Source: Gammaproteobacteria bacterium (GTDB lineage Bacteria; Pseudomonadota; Gammaproteobacteria; Pseudomonadales; Pseudohongiellaceae). From it: DNA of 9,375 nt. Below are positions 5,828 through 9,375 of the stretch, piece after piece. The DNA is taken from positions 1-9,375 of the forward strand of contig NYWC01000001.1 in the NCBI GenBank assembly GCA_002684935.1. Direction: 5' to 3'. The notes beneath the pieces are model-generated. The model searched no databases and was not told the origin of the DNA. It worked only from the letters and a program-made list of their open reading frames with translations. The stretch's first letter is position 1, and each line of letters starts with the position of its first letter. Made by a program: the position numbers and the translations under genes.

Positions 5828-7483
5828 ATGAGTGATCCAACCGGACTCCATGGTGCCTTTCGTCAATCCATGGCATGGCTTCACACATGGTCAGGGCTTG
5901 TCCCCGCAATACTTCTCTATTTCGTGTTTGTAACAGGCACATTCGGATACTTTTCTTATGAGATTGATCATTGGATGCAGCCAGAGCTGCCGAGTCAGGG
6001 CGATATACCGTCCAGCAAAGCAATGGCTGCTATCGCTTTAAATCATATTGAGACTAATCTGACTGAACAGGGAGGTGAACTGACGCGTTATTTTATAGGC
6101 TTACCAACATCCCGAACCTATCAATATCTCATGGCTTTTGGCAACCTGGCAGAACCCAATGCTGAGGGCGAGCAATTTATTCGCGAAGATCTTGATCCAG
6201 TAACCGGTGTTCCAATTTCAGATGTGGCCCGGGACACCAGCGGCGGTACCGTTCTTTACCGTATGCACTACGCGCTGCATTACTTGCCCTATGTAGCGGC
6301 TTACTACGCTGTCGGGTTCGCGACGCTGTTTATGTTCTTGGCTATGATCACCGGCGTGGTTACCCATAAAAAAATATTCGTGGATTTCTTTACCCTTAGA
6401 CTCGGTAAGGGCCAGCGTACCTGGCTGGATGCGCACAATATGACTAGCGTTCTAGCGCTGCCTTTTATGCTCATGATCACTTATTCGGGACTGCTTTTCT
6501 TTCTCATTGAATATTCTCCAGGAACGATGTTCTTGACCACAGGTTTAGATCGCGGGGCAATCGCCGAGTTAAGTGCTCATCGTTATCCGGAATCCCATGT
6601 CGGCGATACCACAGGAGTATTTGCCGATTCACCAGCACTAAGTGATCTAATCGCCTATGTGGAGAAGGAGTGGTCTGATGATGAGATTCGTTATATCGAG
6701 ATAACGTCGCCCGGTGAGGAGAATTCCATAGTGACATTCGGTGCGGTAGATCAAGGGCTATACCGGGATCGTGGCTTTACGGTCATGCGATTCAACGCAT
6801 CCACCGGAGAAATTTTAGCCGAAGACCCTGCACGCCCTCTCGACAGCGAGTTTTATCAAGGTGCACTGGGACTGCATGAAGGTCGGTTCGCTAACTACTG
6901 GTTGCGTTGGGCGTACTTCGCGAGTGGCCTGCTAGGTTCCGGAATGATTGCAACAGGGCTATTGCTTTGGGCTAAGAAAAGAAGATCATTGGTAAAAACT
7001 GGAATGACCGTACCTCGTGGCGTGGCGTTTATGGACCGTGTAAACCTTGGCACTATCGTTGGTTTGCCGCTGGGTGTTGCTGCCTACTTCTGGGCCAATC
7101 GCTTGCTGCCTATCGATTTGAATGACAGAGCCGAGTGGGAAATTCATTGTTTATTTATAGTTTGGGCACTTTCGTTCACGCATGCAGTTGCAAGAGAAGT
7201 CAGGTTGGCATGGCGCGAGCAAGTTGGTGCATTAGCAGCGATGTGCTTGCTGCTGCCAGTTATGAATGCTCTGACAACTGAAGCGCATTTTGTTAATTCA
7301 CTATCAGCGGGTGACTGGGAGAGGGCCGGTTTCGATTTGACGTCCCTAGTATTTGGACTGGCGCTTTGTATTATCTGGCCACGGTTAACAACCCCGAGCC
7401 ACGGTAGTATTGAATCTCTGGAAATTGAAGATCCAGCTACTTTAGCGGGTTCATCCGTGCAAGCTCATAAAGTGAGCATATGA
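5828..7483 (+). CDS. PepSY-associated transmembrane protein, large form
   Basis: This 551-residue inner-membrane protein is the core of the iron operon, probably an electron-transferring or ferric-siderophore reductase-like component (family inference). Helices lie near 22-43, 156-180, 206-228, 358-381, 405-424, 437-453, 463-480 and 503-518; the first four match the PepSY-TM core and the last four are a C-terminal extension absent from the divergent 429-residue paralogue. Histidines at helix ends: H19 (WLHTWSG), H147 and H151 (MHYALHYLP), H180, H203 (DAHN) and H350 (LHEGRF). Two periplasmic loops (about 45-140 and 230-345) hold the PepSY-like regions. Its ATG directly follows the upstream stop and its TGA overlaps the next ATG by four bases, which indicates translational coupling. 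Confidence 0.9.
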   Translation: MSDPTGLHGAFRQSMAWLHTWSGLVPAILLYFVFVTGTFGYFSYEIDHWMQPELPSQGDIPSSKAMAAIALNHIETNLTEQGGELTRYFIGLPTSRTYQYLMAFGNLAEPNAEGEQFIREDLDPVTGVPISDVARDTSGGTVLYRMHYALHYLPYVAAYYAVGFATLFMFLAMITGVVTHKKIFVDFFTLRLGKGQRTWLDAHNMTSVLALPFMLMITYSGLLFFLIEYSPGTMFLTTGLDRGAIAELSAHRYPESHVGDTTGVFADSPALSDLIAYVEKEWSDDEIRYIEITSPGEENSIVTFGAVDQGLYRDRGFTVMRFNASTGEILAEDPARPLDSEFYQGALGLHEGRFANYWLRWAYFASGLLGSGMIATGLLLWAKKRRSLVKTGMTVPRGVAFMDRVNLGTIVGLPLGVAAYFWANRLLPIDLNDRAEWEIHCLFIVWALSFTHAVAREVRLAWREQVGALAAMCLLLPVMNALTTEAHFVNSLSAGDWERAGFDLTSLVFGLALCIIWPRLTTPSHGSIESLEIEDPATLAGSSVQAHKVSI

Positions 7484-7755
7484 CTTTTCTGTTAGGTTGG
7501 CTAGTAGCCCTTTTCGGTATGCTATTACTCGCACTTACCCAGTCCAAACAAGCTAGATTGCTGCTCGTTTCGGCTCCAGCTGGAAGTTATCGGAGGGCCC
7601 TGAGAATTCTAGGTAGCTTTCTGCTCGTGGCCAGCGCTTTTCAGTCTATATCAGCTTATGGACTTGGTGTCGGCCTCGTGACCTTTTTCTCACATGCTTG
7701 CTTCGCGGCTTGGTGTGTATCTCTCTTTTTGACTTGGCGGCGGAGTCTCCCTTGA
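7480..7755 (+). CDS. DUF3325-type small inner-membrane protein, iron-uptake operon
   Basis: The 91-residue protein has three membrane helices (about 3-20, 40-60 and 63-85) separated by a short polar loop with 'LALTQSKQAR', typical of DUF3325 proteins, and ends in a basic tail (TWRRSLP). DUF3325 genes usually close DUF3649/PepSY-TM operons. The ATG overlaps the preceding TGA as ATGA (7480-7483), so translation is probably coupled and no separate ribosome binding site is expected. The function is unknown beyond the association with siderophore or iron uptake. Confidence 0.82.
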   Translation: MTFLLGWLVALFGMLLLALTQSKQARLLLVSAPAGSYRRALRILGSFLLVASAFQSISAYGLGVGLVTFFSHACFAAWCVSLFLTWRRSLP

Positions 7756-7859
7756 TCCCCATGCAGAGGAAGCTCGGTGTCAATCGTACTTTCAACGATT
7801 TCTATAAAGCAATGATTAGAGAGGGCACTGTGCCGTCCCTTCGGTAAAGTATAGCAAGA

Positions 7860-7875
7860 GATGCTTTTGAGCATC
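7860..7875. terminator. Weak hairpin after the iron operon
   Basis: GATGCT (7860-7865) pairs perfectly with AGCATC (7870-7875) around TTTG, followed by GGATCTTTCT. It is about 105 bases after the DUF3325 stop. The T-run is short, so termination is only possible. Nothing else was recognised between 7756 and 7980. Confidence 0.25.
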
Positions 7876-7983
7876 GGATCTTTCTACGCGCCCAATTTAG
7901 AGTTTGTTACGGTCCTGCAACAGGCACGCTTTGACTTCGAAGCAGTCAAGGCGTGGAGTTTAGTCTACGCAAGCCGAGGGAGT

Positions 7984-8043
7984 TTGTGGCCAGAGCCGGA
8001 ATCGGGCCAACGCGGCATTACTGCCGACGGATTATGAGCCCCT
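7984..8043 (-). pseudogene. tRNA 3' half, class II with long variable arm (repeat copy D)
   Basis: On the minus strand: anticodon stem 8039-8043 with 8027-8031 (AGGGG/TCCGT), loop 8032-8038 (CTCATAA, anticodon CAT), variable arm with hairpin CGGCA/TGCCG (8013-8017 with 8022-8026), T arm 7995-8011 (loop CCCGATT), acceptor strand TCTGGCC at 7988-7994, discriminator A and CAA instead of CCA. It is the same tRNA type as copy C; compensating differences in hairpin loop and T stem show independent drift. As in the other copies, no D arm or 5' acceptor strand precedes it. Confidence 0.7.
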
Positions 8044-8085
8044 TGCAGACAATCAACCACAACTCACCACAACAGCCTGCGTCAC
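8039..8085. repeat. R2 arm, copy D (pairs with 1828-1874)
   Basis: This arm contains two clean 10-bp units, ACCACAACTC (8056-8065) and ACCACAACAG (8066-8075), then CCTGCGTCAC. It matches copy B at 38 of 47 positions. The 670-base gap 7756-8425 holds the hairpin at 7860, this repeat, and the promoter and Fur box at 8305-8332; the open frame 7953-8366 crosses all of these and is treated as spurious. Nothing was recognised at 8090-8300. Confidence 0.72.
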
Positions 8086-8304
8086 ATTTCTTACTGTCAT
8101 ACCTGACTTTACTGGTTACCTACTATTGTAACCAGTTGGATCGCAGTGCTCGAAATATAGTCCAAAAGCCCGCCCCTAAACATCCACGACCGCTTCTGTC
8201 AGCAATCATCGAGGAGGAAGAAGTTAATTTTCACTGCTATGGCTGTGGTGCTTCTCATAAAACGGACGGGAAATCTCTTCAATTTGGCTTGCAAAATCGG
8301 TCAT

Positions 8305-8332
8305 TTGAAATGATAATGATTCTCATTAGCAT
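8305..8332 (+). promoter_or_regulatory. Candidate promoter of the haem gene
   Basis: TTGAAA (8305-8310) and TAGCAT (8327-8332) are separated by 16 bases. The -10 matches four of six. The Fur box sits exactly across the spacer and -10, the expected place for iron repression. The start codon lies about 95 bases downstream. Confidence 0.5.
8312..8330. promoter_or_regulatory. Fur box upstream of hmuS
   Basis: GATAATGATTCTCATTAGC matches the Fur consensus GATAATGATAATCATTATC at 16 of 19 positions with both half-sites well preserved. It lies 96 bases before the haem gene start and overlaps a promoter, so repression of haem use under iron-replete conditions is the natural reading. Confidence 0.8.
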
Positions 8333-8425
8333 TGATGGGACAGTTTCAATTACGCAATTACGTTAAGCAACGTGGGTTAAAAAAACCAGCTCAAGTTAAT
8401 ACAAGTCACTGATCAGATAATTTCG

Positions 8426-9375
8426 ATGATGAAAACTGCTACTTATACAGTCGAGCCAAACCGCCTACTCAGAACGGAAATACGGATGAGGTTTGAGCAG
8501 CTCAAATTGGAGCGTCCCAAAATGAGGGCTAGGGATTTAGCACTTGAGATCGGGACATCAGAGGCAGAGTTACTGGGAAGTCGGACAAGCCAGGAGATCA
8601 TAAGACTTGAAGGCGATTGGGCGGAGCTTATTCGTTCCCTGCCAAGCCTAGGCTCGGTTATGGTCTTAACCCGCAATGAGGACTGCGTTCATGAAAAACA
8701 CGGCGAATTTGCAAATATTAGTATCGGGCCTGGTCACGGTATAGTTCTAAATAGGGATATAGACTTACGCCTTTTCATGAGCCACTGGCATTTTGGATTT
8801 GCTGTTTCAGAGGTCGTAGCTTCCGGCAAAAGGCACAGCCTTCAGTTCTTTGATATCGACGGTCAAGCTGTTCATAAGGTTTATCTTCCCAAAGATAGCT
8901 GTTTAAAGCCCTATCGTACTTTAGTGAAAAGATTCTCTGCACGAGAGCAGGAAACTCACCTCAAGATCCATAGTTTGCCAATTGGAAGGGACAATGCCCC
9001 TGATGAAGACTTGGATAGAGTCAAGTTCCTTACCCATTGGGAAAACCTAAAAGATACACATCATTTTTTTGGTATGTTGCATGAATTTGGTGTCGGCCGA
9101 CGCCAGTCGATGCGGCTTGCTGAGGGAAAATTTACCAGAAGGCTAACGAATGACTGTCTCGGAGAACTTCTTGAGAATGCCGTAAAGGATCAAACATCAA
9201 TAATGTGTTTTGTCGGTAATCCGGGGTGCATCCAAATTCACACTGGAATTATTCACAAGATAAAAATTATGGGGCACTGGCTTAATATTTTGGATAAAAA
9301 TTTCAACCTTCACTTGAATCAAAACGCAGTCGAGGGAATTTGGGCGGTACAGAAACCGACTTCAGACGGAACAGT
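8426..9375 (+). CDS. hmuS: HemS/HmuS/ChuS-family haem-degrading factor, 3' end outside window
   Basis: HemS-type proteins bind haem delivered by TonB-dependent uptake and degrade or traffic it in the cytoplasm. The frame runs open to the window edge (316 residues, family about 340-350, so roughly 30 are missing). The N-terminal helix region (RDLALEIGTSEAELLGSR, 36-53) is followed by the first repeat (GSVMVLTRNEDCVHEKHG, 76-93; DLRLFMSHWHFGFAVSE, 113-129; SLQFFDIDGQAVHKVY, 138-153). The linker has DTHHFF at 210-215; H212 aligns with the axial haem His in HemS/ChuS. The second repeat includes SIMCFVGNPGCIQIHTG (258-274) and MGHWLNILD (282-290). Two ATGs lie in tandem (8426, 8429); an in-frame stop at 8378 excludes longer forms; no clear Shine-Dalgarno sequence. 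A Fur box lies 96 bases upstream. Confidence 0.93.
   Translation, partial: MMKTATYTVEPNRLLRTEIRMRFEQLKLERPKMRARDLALEIGTSEAELLGSRTSQEIIRLEGDWAELIRSLPSLGSVMVLTRNEDCVHEKHGEFANISIGPGHGIVLNRDIDLRLFMSHWHFGFAVSEVVASGKRHSLQFFDIDGQAVHKVYLPKDSCLKPYRTLVKRFSAREQETHLKIHSLPIGRDNAPDEDLDRVKFLTHWENLKDTHHFFGMLHEFGVGRRQSMRLAEGKFTRRLTNDCLGELLENAVKDQTSIMCFVGNPGCIQIHTGIIHKIKIMGHWLNILDKNFNLHLNQNAVEGIWAVQKPTSDGT

Larger units (their letters stand above)
3791..8043. mobile_element. Possible tRNA-flanked cargo module 2 (repeat C to repeat D)
   Basis: The module is bounded by two same-type class II tRNA halves in direct orientation, with R1 at the left and R2 at the right, and carries the whole divergent PepSY/DUF3649/DUF3325 iron locus. 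The direct repeats (about 55 bases over the tRNA half) could serve for excision. No recombinase is present; this is inference from repeat layout. Confidence 0.3.

Noticed and set aside
7953..8366. 137-codon plus-strand open frame
   Set aside because: It reads through the antisense of a tRNA half (giving a typical 'ARAGIGPTRH' peptide), the R2 arm, and the Fur box/promoter of hmuS; no ribosome binding site or domain was seen.

Overview
The window looks like an accessory stretch of a marine-type gammaproteobacterial chromosome. That placement is inferred from gene content (Tat-exported PhoD phosphatase, PepSY/DUF3649/DUF3325 iron genes, a HemS-type haem protein, Fur-like boxes); no taxonomic marker is present. 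Coding density is modest. Every gap over 300 bases between genes holds a copy of the same kind of composite repeat.

Layout. 2-292 (+) is the C-terminal end of a possible SGNH-type hydrolase. 293-652 holds repeat copy A. 653-1533 (-) holds two small membrane-associated orphans. 1534-1958 holds copy B. 1959-3644 (+) is a complete PhoD-type alkaline phosphatase with a twin-arginine signal. 3645-4007 holds copy C. 4008-5297 (-) is a PepSY-TM protein. 5298-5527 is a divergent control region with a good sigma70 promoter and a partial Fur box. 5528-7755 (+) is a tightly packed DUF3649 / PepSY-TM / DUF3325 operon. 7756-8425 holds copy D and then a strong Fur box inside a promoter. 8426-9375 (+) is a HemS/HmuS haem-handling gene cut by the window edge.

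The most unusual content is the set of four repeats. Each, read on the minus strand, is the 3' half of a tRNA gene, from anticodon stem-loop to acceptor end, fused at the anticodon arm to a shared non-tRNA arm. The tRNA halves differ: class I in A and B, class II with a long variable arm in C and D. The attached arms come in two types that alternate along the window (R1 in A and C, R2 in B and D). The arms carry short repeats at exact 10-bp spacing. This is what att sites of tRNA-targeting tyrosine recombinases would look like. The genes between them would then be cargo modules, similar in logic to tRNA-associated islands such as tycheposons. No integrase lies in the window, so this is an inference.

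Functionally, most recognisable cargo concerns iron. The two PepSY-TM proteins and their DUF3649/DUF3325 partners belong to inner-membrane sets usually found with siderophore receptors. HmuS handles haem iron. PhoD keeps the residues that bind Fe3+ and Ca2+ in its family. Fur-type control is supported at both iron loci.
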